Source: Mediterraneibacter butyricigenes
GTDB taxonomy: Bacteria; Bacillota; Clostridia; Lachnospirales; Lachnospiraceae
Reading direction: 5' to 3'
Assembly (NCBI RefSeq): GCF_003574295.1
Contig: NZ_BHGK01000001.1
Span: forward strand, 2,108,001 to 2,172,000
DNA: 64,000 bases
Under the pieces are notes generated by a model. That model was not told the DNA's origin and ran no database searches. It was given only the letters and a program-made list of their open reading frames with translations. The position numbers and the translations under genes are program-made. Positions 50,405 through 59,443 of this stretch are shown piece by piece (the stretch's first letter is position 1; the number at the start of each line of letters is the position of its first letter).

Positions 50405-50422
50405 AATGTTCGGTAGAACATT
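50405..50422. repeat. Inverted repeat AATGTTC-N4-GAACATT
   Basis: A perfect 7-bp inverted repeat upstream of the SNF transporter gene, within a 193-base gap that holds no gene. It could be an operator. Confidence 0.35.
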
Positions 50423-50520
50423 CTGCGGCAAGAGTCAGGGACGGAAGGTGGATATAGAGGAGATTGCCTGAAAAAAGGTGAATAAAAGAGAAAAAATAAA
50501 TGAAATGAGAGGGTAAACAA

Positions 50521-51879
50521 ATGAAACGAGAAAAATTTGGTTCCAGATTGGGATTTATCCTGATCTCGGCCGGATGCGCCATCGGATTGGGGAATGTGTG
50601 GCGTTTTCCGTACATTACAGGACAATACGGAGGAGCGGCTTTTGTGCTGATTTATCTGTTCTTCCTGCTGGTGCTGGGACTTCCGATCATGGTCATGGAG
50701 TTCGCGGTAGGACGTGCCAGTCAGGCCAGTGTGGCATTGTCCTTTGATAAGCTAGAGCCGAAAGGAACGAAATGGCACTGGTACAAGTACTTTGGTATGG
50801 CGGGAAATTATCTGCTGATGATGTTCTATACCACCATTGGAGGATGGATGCTTTTATATCTGTGTAAGATGTTAAAGGGAGAATTCCATGGGAAAAATGC
50901 AGAACAGATTCAGGGGATCTTTGGAGATCTGATGGGAAAACCGGTTCTGATGACGGTATTCATGATGATCGTGGTAATTTTCTGTTTCAGCGTCTGCAGT
51001 CTGGGTGTGCAGAAAGGTCTGGAGAAGATCACGAAATACATGATGTTTCTGCTTCTCGCGCTGCTGGTGGTACTGGCGATTCGCTCGGCGACACTTCCGG
51101 GTGCGGAAAAAGGATTAAGCTTTTATCTGGTACCGGATTTCCAGAAAGTAAAAGATGCCGGAGCGATGCAGGTTGTTTTTGCAGCAGTAGGGCAGGCTTT
51201 CTTTACATTAAGCCTTGGAATCGGTGCGATCGCAATCTTCGGAAGCTACATTGATAAGTCCAGAAGACTGATGGGAGAAGCAATCTGTGTGACGGTTCTG
51301 GATACCTGCGTGGCACTGGTGGCAGGTCTGATCATTTTCCCGGCATGTTTTGCATTCGGAGTAAATCCGGACAGCGGTCCGAACCTGATCTTTATTACAC
51401 TGCCGAATATCTTCAATGCCATGAGCGGCGGAAGAATCTGGGGAAGCCTGTTCTTTCTGTGTATGTTCTTTGCGGCAGCCTCCACGATTATCGCGGTGTT
51501 TGAGAATATTATTTCCTTTGCCATCGATCTGACCGGATGCTCCAGAAAGAAAGCGGCATTTTGTAATGCTGCTGCAATCATCCTGTTATCCATGCCGTGT
51601 ATTCTGGGCTATAACGTATGGAGTTTTATTCAGCCTCTGGGAGCCGGTTCTACGGTTCTGGATCTGGAAGATTTCCTGGTCAGCAACAACCTGCTGCCAC
51701 TGGGAAGCCTGGTATATCTGGCGTTCTGTACCACACGCTATGGCTGGGGCTGGGATAATTTCTTAAAGGAAGCCAATACAGGAGCCGGCATCAAATTCCC
51801 GAAGGCTGTCAGATATTATGTAACCTATATTGTGCCGCTGATTGTGCTGTGGATTTTTATCCGTGGTTATATAGGATAG
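50521..51879 (+). CDS. Sodium-dependent transporter, SNF/NSS family
   Basis: A 452-residue twelve-helix transporter of the neurotransmitter:sodium symporter family. The first helix reads RLGFILISAGCAIGLGNVWRFPYI with the conserved sodium-site residues, followed by GGAAFVLIY and the TM6 region AFFTLSLGIGAIAIFGSYI. Bacterial members move amino acids such as tryptophan, tyrosine or leucine. GAGAGGGTAAACAA precedes the start. Confidence 0.95.
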   Translation: MKREKFGSRLGFILISAGCAIGLGNVWRFPYITGQYGGAAFVLIYLFFLLVLGLPIMVMEFAVGRASQASVALSFDKLEPKGTKWHWYKYFGMAGNYLLMMFYTTIGGWMLLYLCKMLKGEFHGKNAEQIQGIFGDLMGKPVLMTVFMMIVVIFCFSVCSLGVQKGLEKITKYMMFLLLALLVVLAIRSATLPGAEKGLSFYLVPDFQKVKDAGAMQVVFAAVGQAFFTLSLGIGAIAIFGSYIDKSRRLMGEAICVTVLDTCVALVAGLIIFPACFAFGVNPDSGPNLIFITLPNIFNAMSGGRIWGSLFFLCMFFAAASTIIAVFENIISFAIDLTGCSRKKAAFCNAAAIILLSMPCILGYNVWSFIQPLGAGSTVLDLEDFLVSNNLLPLGSLVYLAFCTTRYGWGWDNFLKEANTGAGIKFPKAVRYYVTYIVPLIVLWIFIRGYIG

Positions 51880-51973
51880 AGGTTGTGCGGAAAAATATTT
51901 TGAATTATAATGACAGTAGCTTGAAATAAAGTTTAAAGTTTGGTTGCAAAATGAAGAGAGAAGGAGCAGCAAT

Positions 51974-53515
51974 ATGGCTATCACGAAGAAAGAACTTTTG
52001 AAACTGAAAAACGGAAGTGACGTCAGAGGCGTTGCCTGCGAAGGAATCGAGGGCGAACATGTCAATCTGACCGAAGAGGCGGCATATTTGATCGGACGCG
52101 CATTTGTTATCTGGCTGATGCAGAAGAAGAACCTGACAGCAGATCAGTGCGTAGTGGGAATCGGAACGGATTCCCGAATTACAGGACCGGCGCTGAAAAA
52201 ACAGGCGATCAAGGGAATGTTGGCAGAAGGCATTAAAGTTGCTGACTGTCAGATGGCATCCACACCGGCCATGTTTATGTCTACCGTATATCCGGAGACT
52301 GGGTACGCAGGAGCCTGCATGATCACAGCCAGCCATTTACCATACAATCGAAACGGACTGAAATTCTTTGATGAGGATGGAGGTCTGGAAAAAGAAGACA
52401 TCGAAGCAATCTTGAATATCGCCGGAGATCTGGCAGAGAAGATGGACGAGAAGGTTCTGGAAGAAGAACTGCCGACAGACAGTGACAAACTGACTGCCTT
52501 CGATCTGATCGATGTGTACAGCGCAGCACTTCGCAAGAAGATTTGTGACGCAGTGGCAGCAGAAGATTATGAGAAGCCGCTGGCCGGTCTGAAGATCATC
52601 GTGGACGCAGGAAACGGAGCCGGAGGATTCTTCGCCAAGAAGGTGCTGGCACCTCTGGGAGCAGATACGGAAGGAAGCGCATTCCTGGATCCGGACGGCA
52701 TGTTCCCGAACCACATTCCGAATCCGGAAAATAAAGACGCAATGAAAGCAATCTGTGATGCGACTGTAGCATCCAAAGCAGATCTGGGACTGATCTTTGA
52801 TACTGACGTAGACAGAATGTCTGCCGTGCTTTCTGACGGAACTCCGATCAACCGTGATTCCATCATCGCCATGATCGCAGCAATCCTGGCACCGGAATAT
52901 CCGGGAAGTACCATCATCACAGACTCTGTAACTTCTGACCGTCTGACCGATTTCCTGGAGAAAGATCTGGGATTGAAACACCTCTGCTACATGAGAGGAT
53001 ATAAAAATGTCATCAACAAGTGTAAAGAATTAAATGCAGAAGGAATCGTAAGTCCGCTGGCAATGGAAACATCCGGACATGGTTGTCTGAAAGAGAACTA
53101 CTACCTGGATGACGGAGCATTCCTGGCAGTGAAACTGTCTATCGCAGTGGCACAGGCAAAGAAACAGGGGAAGACCATCGATCATTTCATCGCCGGACTG
53201 AATACCGTGTTTGCCGACCGTGAAGTTCGTTTTCCGATTCTGGAAGAAGACTTCAAGTCCTATGGAGCAAAAGTTCTGGAAGCCTTTGAAAGCCGTGTGA
53301 AAGAAGCCGGATATGAACTTCCGAAGTCCTACGAAGGAATCCGCGTTCGTTTTAGCAAAGACTGCACCGGCTGGATGCTGCTTCGCGCATCCCTGCATGA
53401 TCCGGTGATGGTTCTGAATATGGAAGGACATACCACAGAGGATCTGGACAAGATCACAGAGATCGCAAAACAGACGCTGGTTGGATTTGACGGACTGGAT
53501 ATGAAAGCTCTGTAA
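51974..53515 (+). CDS. Phosphoglucomutase/phosphomannomutase family protein
   Basis: A 513-residue alpha-D-phosphohexomutase. The catalytic serine loop is TASHLP with S120. The metal loop DTDVDR is near residue 275, and the sugar-binding loop METSGHG near 363. It isomerises phosphosugars (Glc-1-P to Glc-6-P or Man). The family usually has TASHNP; here Leu-Pro follows His. ATG 51974 behind AAGGAGCAGCAAT is preferred over an in-frame ATG 30 bases upstream. Confidence 0.92.
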   Translation: MAITKKELLKLKNGSDVRGVACEGIEGEHVNLTEEAAYLIGRAFVIWLMQKKNLTADQCVVGIGTDSRITGPALKKQAIKGMLAEGIKVADCQMASTPAMFMSTVYPETGYAGACMITASHLPYNRNGLKFFDEDGGLEKEDIEAILNIAGDLAEKMDEKVLEEELPTDSDKLTAFDLIDVYSAALRKKICDAVAAEDYEKPLAGLKIIVDAGNGAGGFFAKKVLAPLGADTEGSAFLDPDGMFPNHIPNPENKDAMKAICDATVASKADLGLIFDTDVDRMSAVLSDGTPINRDSIIAMIAAILAPEYPGSTIITDSVTSDRLTDFLEKDLGLKHLCYMRGYKNVINKCKELNAEGIVSPLAMETSGHGCLKENYYLDDGAFLAVKLSIAVAQAKKQGKTIDHFIAGLNTVFADREVRFPILEEDFKSYGAKVLEAFESRVKEAGYELPKSYEGIRVRFSKDCTGWMLLRASLHDPVMVLNMEGHTTEDLDKITEIAKQTLVGFDGLDMKAL

Positions 53516-53545
53516 GGTGAGATTTGAAAGGAAACAGAAAATCGA

Positions 53546-53686
53546 TTCTCCTGCAAAAGGTTGCAACGGGAACCGCTTGCGCTTGCCTTCGCCCCATAGA
53601 GATACCCCTGCGAGCAGCGCTGATGCGTGCACGCAGGAAGTACCGGGGCTTCAGATGTTCCCTTATGCATTCCTTTTGCGGAAGAA
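53546..53686. repeat. Dispersed element with inverted termini and internal stem
   Basis: A 141-bp unit between converging genes. Its left end TTCTCCTGCAAAAGG-TTGCA-GGGAAC and the reverse complement of its right end TTCTTCCGCAAAAGG-ATGCA-GGGAAC form an imperfect inverted repeat of about 28 bp. Inside, CCCCTGCG...CGCAGG-GTACC-GGGG can form a GC-rich hairpin. Its right 32 bp occur identically at 100-131, and a short terminus occurs at 18445. It carries no reading frame of note. It is like a MITE or REP-type element. Confidence 0.65.
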
Positions 53687-53707
53687 ATAAGCAGTAAAGA
53701 TTTCAAT

Positions 53708-53769
53708 AAAAAAGTCTTATAGAATTACGTTTTTATTACGCTCATAATTCTGTAAGACTTTTCTTTTTT
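53708..53769. terminator. Bidirectional terminator between phosphoglucomutase and TetR genes
   Basis: AAAAGTCTTA-AGAATTA pairs with TAATTCT-TAAGACTTTT over a loop of about 16 bases, with T tracts on both strands. Confidence 0.85.
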
Positions 53770-53782
53770 TACGCAAAGCATC

Positions 53783-54406
53783 TTATGCGGCGGTTGCTTC
53801 CAACGGAACGGTATAACATTTTAAAATCGCCCGAATACTATTATACAAGTGAGGCTTTAATTCTTCGATGCATACCGGATTGTTTTCCAGGATGGAACTG
53901 TAACAGGATGAACTTGCCAGTTCCAGGATCATGAACAGTACAATCTCAGGATTTTTCAACTGCTTCAGATTCTTTTCCGGAATAAAATTCAACAACGTAT
54001 CATGAATCGCCTGCTCATCGTTCTCATGTCCCGGAAACAAGGCGTGACTGAAGATGCCCCAGCTTAAATTCTTGGAAACGAAACGAAGCAGTGGTTTATT
54101 CTTGATCATCTGATTGATGATATAGTCTACGACGAAAATCACGTGGTCTTCAAATGTAGGAAGATCCTGATCCAGGCTGGCCTGATGCGCTTCCTGGAAC
54201 AAAGACTGTGCGGTAGAGGCGATCAGGTGATCCCGAAGTGCATATTTATCTTTGAAATACAGATAAAAGGTTCCCTTGGCGACACCTGCATTCTTGGTAA
54301 TGTCATGAACGGAGGTTTTGGCAATGCCCTGATTCAGAAATAAATCATAGGCACTTTTCAGGAGGGCACCTAATTTTAATTGTTTATTCTCATCTATTTT
54401 TCCCAT
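53783..54406 (-). CDS. TetR family regulator
   Basis: A 207-residue TetR regulator with HTH TSVHDITKNAGVAKGTFYLY and FKDKYALRDHLI. The C-terminal ligand-binding part is helical (NPEIVLFMILELASSSCYSS). ATG 54406 is chosen by spacing from AAGGAG (8 bases). It faces away from the cobalamin riboswitch operon, so a role in that operon's control is possible but not shown. Confidence 0.85.
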   Translation of the reverse strand: MGKIDENKQLKLGALLKSAYDLFLNQGIAKTSVHDITKNAGVAKGTFYLYFKDKYALRDHLIASTAQSLFQEAHQASLDQDLPTFEDHVIFVVDYIINQMIKNKPLLRFVSKNLSWGIFSHALFPGHENDEQAIHDTLLNFIPEKNLKQLKNPEIVLFMILELASSSCYSSILENNPVCIEELKPHLYNSIRAILKCYTVPLEATAA

Positions 54407-54559
54407 GAACAAAACTCCTTTGTAAACCTGTTTTATAATGAAAGAAAAGAACAGATTGTGACATATGAATTTGTAATATCTAAATTATAGAACTAAAATG
54501 ACCATAAGTCAATGTTTATCCTCCTTGTCAAAGGGGTTTTGGTATGTTATGATGGGGAA

Positions 54560-54850
54560 AACATCATACAGGAAGAGAGTTGGTGCCGATTCCTTCAAGA
54601 AAACAAAAAATTCAGAAGAGAGTCGGGTAAAAGGGAAACAGGTGAGAATCCTGTACGATCTCGTCACTGTGATAAGGGAGCGTGACTTTTGCAACAGGTC
54701 ACTGATGGAAGGATGCAATCTTCAAAGATTTCAGAATTGTGAGTTCAGAATCGGAGAAGATTGGCTGCTGCATTGGGAAGACGAAGAGTTACGCATTGAT
54801 CTTTCAGCCAGGAAACCTGCCAATTGTCTGGTACAGGGAACTTTCCCAGA
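54560..54850 (+). ncRNA. Cobalamin riboswitch
   Basis: Recognised by the conserved class pattern: GGTGCC (54582-54587), GGTAAAAGGGAAACAGGTGA (54625-54644), CGTCACTGTGAT (54662-54673), GTCACTGATGGAAGG (about 54698-54712), GGGAAGACG (54775-54783) and the B12-box CAGCCAGGAAACCTGCC (54805-54821). Adenosylcobalamin or a related corrinoid should repress the downstream operon through the terminator at 54952. No gene is encoded in this stretch. Confidence 0.93.
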
Positions 54851-54951
54851 TCACGAGTAATTGGTCGTACTGTCAGAAGAGAATCGCAGAGAACAGAAGA
54901 AAGCCGAAGAAGGCTCTCATTTGTATGGATGATTCTGAAAAAGATTGATTG

Positions 54952-54981
54952 CTCCGTCCGAATGTTGGATGGAGTTTTTTC
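54952..54981 (+). terminator. Riboswitch expression-platform terminator
   Basis: CTCCGTCC pairs with GGATGGAG around GAATGTT (one G-T pair), followed by seven T. It lies between the cobalamin aptamer and the first gene. Confidence 0.88.
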
Positions 54982-55079
54982 TTGTTGCGCTTTCGCAATG
55001 ATTTTACGTGCACATTACGGATTTGGAAAAGAGATTCTGTTCTGCAGTGTGCTTTTAATTAAGAAAAAGGAGATGTATT

Positions 55080-56669
55080 ATGAAAAAGAGAACCGTAGCA
55101 GTGCTGTTGTCCTGTGTTCTGGCAATCGGAATGTTTACCGGATGTGGCAACAAGAGCACCAATGACACCAAACAGACGAACGCAGAGGAAGATCAGAAAG
55201 CGGCAGATGAAGTTGCAAAACTGATCGATGACATTTACGTACAGGAAAGAACCGATGAGACGGATGACCAGTGCGTAGCTGCGAAAGAGGCATGGGACAA
55301 GCTGACCGATGCACAGAAAGAACTGGTAGAAGGTGAAAATGCGGATCCGGACTATTTCGGAAGAGATACCGGAGACGCTTCGAAAGACGATCCGCTGAAT
55401 GAGGACGGGATCGGAGAAAAAGAACTGTTGGTTGTAAGTTTCGGTACTTCTTTTAACGACAGTCGTACCGCTGATATTGGTGGAATCGAGAAAGCCTTAC
55501 AGGAAGCAAACCCGGACTGGTCTGTCAGAAGAGCATTTACTGCACAGATCATCATTAACCATGTACAGGCAAGAGATGGGGAGAAAATCGACAACGTAGA
55601 TCAGGCACTGCAGAGAGCCGTGGACAATGGCGTAAAAGAGCTGGTGGTTCAGCCGACTCACCTGATGCACGGTGCAGAGTATGATGAACTGGTGGATACT
55701 CTGGCAGATTATGAAGACAAGTTTGATAAAGTATCTGTTTCAGAGCCGCTTCTGGGAGAAGTCGGAGAAGATGCAATGGTTGTAAATGAAGATAAGGAAA
55801 AGGTTGCAGAAGCAATCACAGCAGAAGCAGTCAAGACCGCAGGTTATGATTCTCTGGATGCAGCAAAAGAAGATAAGGTTGCATTTGTATTCATGGGACA
55901 TGGAACTTCTCATACTGCAAAGGTAAGCTACAGCCAGATGGCAACACAGATGAAGGATCTCGGGTATGAAAATGTCTTTATCGGAACCGTAGAGGGTGAA
56001 CCGGAAGAGACCGCATGTGAAAATGTAATCGAAAGCGTAAAAGAAGCAGGTTATACAAAAGTGATTTTAAGACCGCTGATGGTTGTTGCAGGAGATCATG
56101 CAAACAACGATATGGCAGGGGATGACGAAGATTCCTGGAAGAGCCAGTTTGAAGCAAGCGGAGCATTTGACAGTGTAGATACCCAGATTTTCGGACTGGG
56201 AGAAATTCCGGAAATTCAGCAGATCTACGTAGAACATACAAAAAATGCGATGGAGTCTCTTGGTGAGACTTCATCCGCATCAGCTTCCGGCACACAGAGT
56301 GTGCCGGAGGATGGTGTGTACAGCGCAAAATTCGATACGGACAGCAGCATGTTTCATGCTTATGAAACTCTGGATGGACGCGGAACTCTGACGGTAAAAG
56401 ATGGAAAGATGACCTTTCATGTCAGCTTGCAGTCTGAAAAAATCTTAAATCTTTTTGTGGGCAAAGCAAAAGATGCGAAGAAAGACGGGGCAGATGTTCT
56501 GGAACCGACCAAAGATACTGTGACCGATCCAGAAGGGAAAGAGGAAACAGTAAATGGATTTGACATTCCGGTGAAAAAACTGGATGAAGAATTCGATTTG
56601 GCATTGATTGGAACCAAAGGAAAATGGTATGATCACAAAGTCAGTATTACCGATGTGCAGCCGCAGTAA
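55080..56669 (+). CDS. Lipoprotein sirohydrochlorin cobaltochelatase (CbiK-type) with extra C-terminal domain
   Basis: A 529-residue exported protein. Lipobox TGC with Cys 22. Residues 115-395 are a CbiK anaerobic cobaltochelatase: LLVVSFGTSFNDSR, the metal-site VQPTHLMHG (H194, H197), FMGHGTSH (H274, H278) and MVVAGDHANNDMAGDD (H340), all with family metal-binding residues. Residues 414-529 form a beta-rich domain similar in plan to the one at the N-terminus of the next protein. CbiK normally works in the cytosol; a lipoprotein form would sit outside the membrane and act on tetrapyrrole and Co2+ or Fe2+ there. AAGGAGATGTATT precedes the start. Confidence 0.88.
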   Translation: MKKRTVAVLLSCVLAIGMFTGCGNKSTNDTKQTNAEEDQKAADEVAKLIDDIYVQERTDETDDQCVAAKEAWDKLTDAQKELVEGENADPDYFGRDTGDASKDDPLNEDGIGEKELLVVSFGTSFNDSRTADIGGIEKALQEANPDWSVRRAFTAQIIINHVQARDGEKIDNVDQALQRAVDNGVKELVVQPTHLMHGAEYDELVDTLADYEDKFDKVSVSEPLLGEVGEDAMVVNEDKEKVAEAITAEAVKTAGYDSLDAAKEDKVAFVFMGHGTSHTAKVSYSQMATQMKDLGYENVFIGTVEGEPEETACENVIESVKEAGYTKVILRPLMVVAGDHANNDMAGDDEDSWKSQFEASGAFDSVDTQIFGLGEIPEIQQIYVEHTKNAMESLGETSSASASGTQSVPEDGVYSAKFDTDSSMFHAYETLDGRGTLTVKDGKMTFHVSLQSEKILNLFVGKAKDAKKDGADVLEPTKDTVTDPEGKEETVNGFDIPVKKLDEEFDLALIGTKGKWYDHKVSITDVQPQ

Positions 56670-56678
56670 GGTGTGTGT

Positions 56679-58160
56679 ATGAAAAAGAAAAAATGGCTCC
56701 TGCTGGCATTGCTCCTGATGTGTATGGGAAGTTTTGTCGGATGCGGGAAAACAGAAAAAGACGGAAAAACAGAAAAGGCAGAAACGACGGAAACAACGGA
56801 AGAAACCCTGCAGGACGGAGAATATACGGTGAACGTGGCTCTGGAAGGCGGCAGTGGGAAGGCTTCCGTGGAATCTCCGACCAAAGTGACAGTGAAGGAT
56901 GGTAAGATTACAGCGACGATTATCTGGAGCAGTCCGTACTATGACTACATGATTGTGGACGGAGAAAAATATCTGAAAGAAAATGAAGAGGGCAACTCAC
57001 AATTTACGATTCCGTTGAAAGAGCTTCCGGGGGATCTGGATGTGACGGCAGATACCACTGTCATGAGCAAACCTCATGAGATTGAATATACCCTGAAATT
57101 TACCTTCCCGGAATCCGGCTCCTTTGAGGAGATGGAAAAGACCGGGGAGATGACACTAAAATATGCTGATCAGTTTCAGGTGGAAGAATATAGTAACTGT
57201 AAATTGCTGACGATCGTAGACAACGGTCGTTTTTTCATCGTTCCGATGGGGATTCCGGTGCCGGAAGATGTGCCGGAGGATATAGAAGTTCTGCGCACAC
57301 CGCTTGAAAATGTGTATCTGGTGTCCAGTGCAGTGATGGATCTGGTCTGTCGGATCGATGCTCTGTCTGCGGTAACATTTACCGGAACGAAGGAGCAGGA
57401 CTGGTATGTACAGGAAGCGGCGGATGCGATGGAGCAGGGCACGCTTACCTATGCCGGAAAATACAGTGCGCCGGATTATGAGATGCTGCTGGATGCAGGG
57501 TGTTCTCTGGCTGTGGAAAATACCATGATCACCCACAATCCGGAAGTGAAAGAAAAACTGGAAGAACTGGGAATCCCGGTGATGATCGAACGATCCAGTT
57601 ACGAGAGTCATCCACTGGGAAGGCTGGAATGGATCCGGTTTTTCGGAGCACTTCTCGGAAAGGAAGAAGTGGCGGACGCATATTATGAAGAACAGTTATC
57701 CAGGATCGAACCGATTCTGCAGAAAGAAAATACCGGGAAAAAGGTGGCGTTCTTTGCGGTGTCTTCGGATGGAAGTATTACCGTGCGGAAGCCCAATGAC
57801 TATGTGGCATCAATGATTTCCCTGGCGGGTGGCGTTTATTCACTGGAAGGATATTTGCCGGAAGAGGAAAATGCACTTTCTACGATGAAAATGCAGATGG
57901 AAGATTTTTACGCGGCAGAAAAAGATGCGGATATCCTGATTTACAACGGAACCATCGAAGGAGAGATCAAAAGCGTGGACGAACTGATCGAAAAAAATGC
58001 GCTGTTCGCAGACTTTCAGGCGGTGCAGAATGATCAGGTTTATACCACCGGCAGTGATTTTTACCAACAAACCAGCAAGACCTGTGATTTTATCGAAGAT
58101 CTGTATCATGTGTTAAATGGAAGTGAAGATGGGGAATATCATTTCCTGAAGAAGATATAA
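56679..58160 (+). CDS. BtuF/FepB-like substrate-binding lipoprotein with N-terminal beta-rich domain
   Basis: A 493-residue lipoprotein (lipobox VGC, Cys 22). Residues about 45-155 form a beta-strand domain (DGEYTVNVALEGGSGKASVE, IEYTLKFT) like the C-terminal domain of the preceding chelatase; it may bind tetrapyrrole or metal. Residues about 170-493 are a periplasmic-binding-protein domain of the cobalamin/siderophore (BtuF, Peripla_BP_2) type. ATG 56679 is chosen by AAGGTG spacing; a GTG two codons upstream is possible. It is 9 bases after the chelatase gene. Confidence 0.85.
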   Translation: MKKKKWLLLALLLMCMGSFVGCGKTEKDGKTEKAETTETTEETLQDGEYTVNVALEGGSGKASVESPTKVTVKDGKITATIIWSSPYYDYMIVDGEKYLKENEEGNSQFTIPLKELPGDLDVTADTTVMSKPHEIEYTLKFTFPESGSFEEMEKTGEMTLKYADQFQVEEYSNCKLLTIVDNGRFFIVPMGIPVPEDVPEDIEVLRTPLENVYLVSSAVMDLVCRIDALSAVTFTGTKEQDWYVQEAADAMEQGTLTYAGKYSAPDYEMLLDAGCSLAVENTMITHNPEVKEKLEELGIPVMIERSSYESHPLGRLEWIRFFGALLGKEEVADAYYEEQLSRIEPILQKENTGKKVAFFAVSSDGSITVRKPNDYVASMISLAGGVYSLEGYLPEEENALSTMKMQMEDFYAAEKDADILIYNGTIEGEIKSVDELIEKNALFADFQAVQNDQVYTTGSDFYQQTSKTCDFIEDLYHVLNGSEDGEYHFLKKI

Positions 58161-58266
58161 TGTCTAAAGAATATAGCGAAGTTTCCTGATAAAATAATTG
58201 TAGAAAACAGGATACAGAAGATAAGAAGAAATAGAAAGAATGAGAAAGGACGAAAGGAGGGCGAGG

Positions 58267-59274
58267 ATGAAAAAAAGATATGCAGGATCGTTTCTGTTGA
58301 TCGGAAGTCTTCTGCTACTGCTGTTCTGGTGGAATGTGGCATCCGGAAGCGTGGAAATCAGCGTGCCGGAACTGATCGAAATCCTGAAACGAACCAGTCA
58401 GAATCACACGGCGCAGCAGATCATCTGGCAGATTCGCCTGCCCAGAGTCCTTTCGGCAATTCTGTTGGGAGGTGCTCTGTCAGTATCGGGATTTTTGCTG
58501 CAGAGCTTTTTTCAGAATCCGATTGCCGGACCGTATGTACTGGGAATTTCTTCCGGTGCGAAACTGGTGGTGGCTCTGACGATGATCTTCCTGCTGGAGA
58601 GAGGGAGAACCATCAGTTCGGCGGGGATGGTGGTGGCTGCCTTTTTGGGTTCTCTGATCGCGATGGGATTCGTCCTTGTGATTTCCTTTCGGGTATCCAA
58701 TATGTCCTTTCTGGTGGTCTGTGGAATTCTGATCGGCTACATTTGTTCGGCGATTACCGATTTTTGCGTGACTTTTGCCAGTGATTCCAATATCGTGAAC
58801 CTTCATAACTGGTCGTTGGGGAGTTTTTCTGGAATGACCTGGGAAAATGTGAGTTATATGACCGGGATCATCGGTGTGACGATGGGCGTATTGATTTTTC
58901 TGGTCAAGCCCATCGGAGCCTATCAACTGGGAGAAAATTACGCGAGAAATATGGGCGTTCCGGTGAAGGCACTGCGAATTGCGCTGATTCTGCTCTCTAG
59001 TCTGTTGTCAGCCTGTGTGACGGCGTTTGCCGGACCGATTTCTTTCGTGGGAATTGCAGTGCCACATTTGATGAAGCTTCTGACCAATACGGCAAAACCG
59101 GCGGTACTGATTCCGGCCTGTTTTCTGGGCGGAGGTGTCATTACATTATTCTGTGACGGAATTGCCCGAACCATGTTCGCTCCCACGGAAGTCAGTATCA
59201 GTTCGGTCACGGCGGTTTTTCTGGTACCGGTGGTGATTGTGGCGATGATGAAAAAGCAGGGACGACGCAGTTAG
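58267..59274 (+). CDS. FecCD/BtuC-type ABC transporter permease
   Basis: A 335-residue permease with about ten membrane helices. FecCD motifs are present: LPRVLSAILLGGALSVSGFL (residues about 62-81), QSFFQNPIAGPYVLGISSGA and GPISFVGIAVPHLMKLL near 258. It forms the channel of a B12- or siderophore-type importer. AAGGAGGGCGAGG lies ahead of ATG 58267. Confidence 0.93.
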   Translation: MKKRYAGSFLLIGSLLLLLFWWNVASGSVEISVPELIEILKRTSQNHTAQQIIWQIRLPRVLSAILLGGALSVSGFLLQSFFQNPIAGPYVLGISSGAKLVVALTMIFLLERGRTISSAGMVVAAFLGSLIAMGFVLVISFRVSNMSFLVVCGILIGYICSAITDFCVTFASDSNIVNLHNWSLGSFSGMTWENVSYMTGIIGVTMGVLIFLVKPIGAYQLGENYARNMGVPVKALRIALILLSSLLSACVTAFAGPISFVGIAVPHLMKLLTNTAKPAVLIPACFLGGGVITLFCDGIARTMFAPTEVSISSVTAVFLVPVVIVAMMKKQGRRS

Positions 59275-59443
59275 GATCCTCCAAATTTATTTTAGAAAAA
59301 TAAAGCACGAAGTACCGGAACCTAAGGTGCGAATATAGCAGAGGAATAGAGCTTGGAGTATGGAATGCGAAAGAGATAAGAGCGAGAAGGGTATGCCATA
59401 TAAAAAATACAACGGGATATAGACGGAGTAAGATGGAAAGACT

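Noticed and set aside
50405-50422. LexA (SOS) box
   Set aside because: The arms are GTTC-N4-GAAC, the reverse of the Firmicute GAAC-N4-GTTC consensus; kept only as an unspecified inverted repeat.
54498-54860. A 120-codon plus-strand frame
   Set aside because: It lies entirely on the cobalamin riboswitch; conserved RNA motifs explain the sequence and the peptide looks non-coding.
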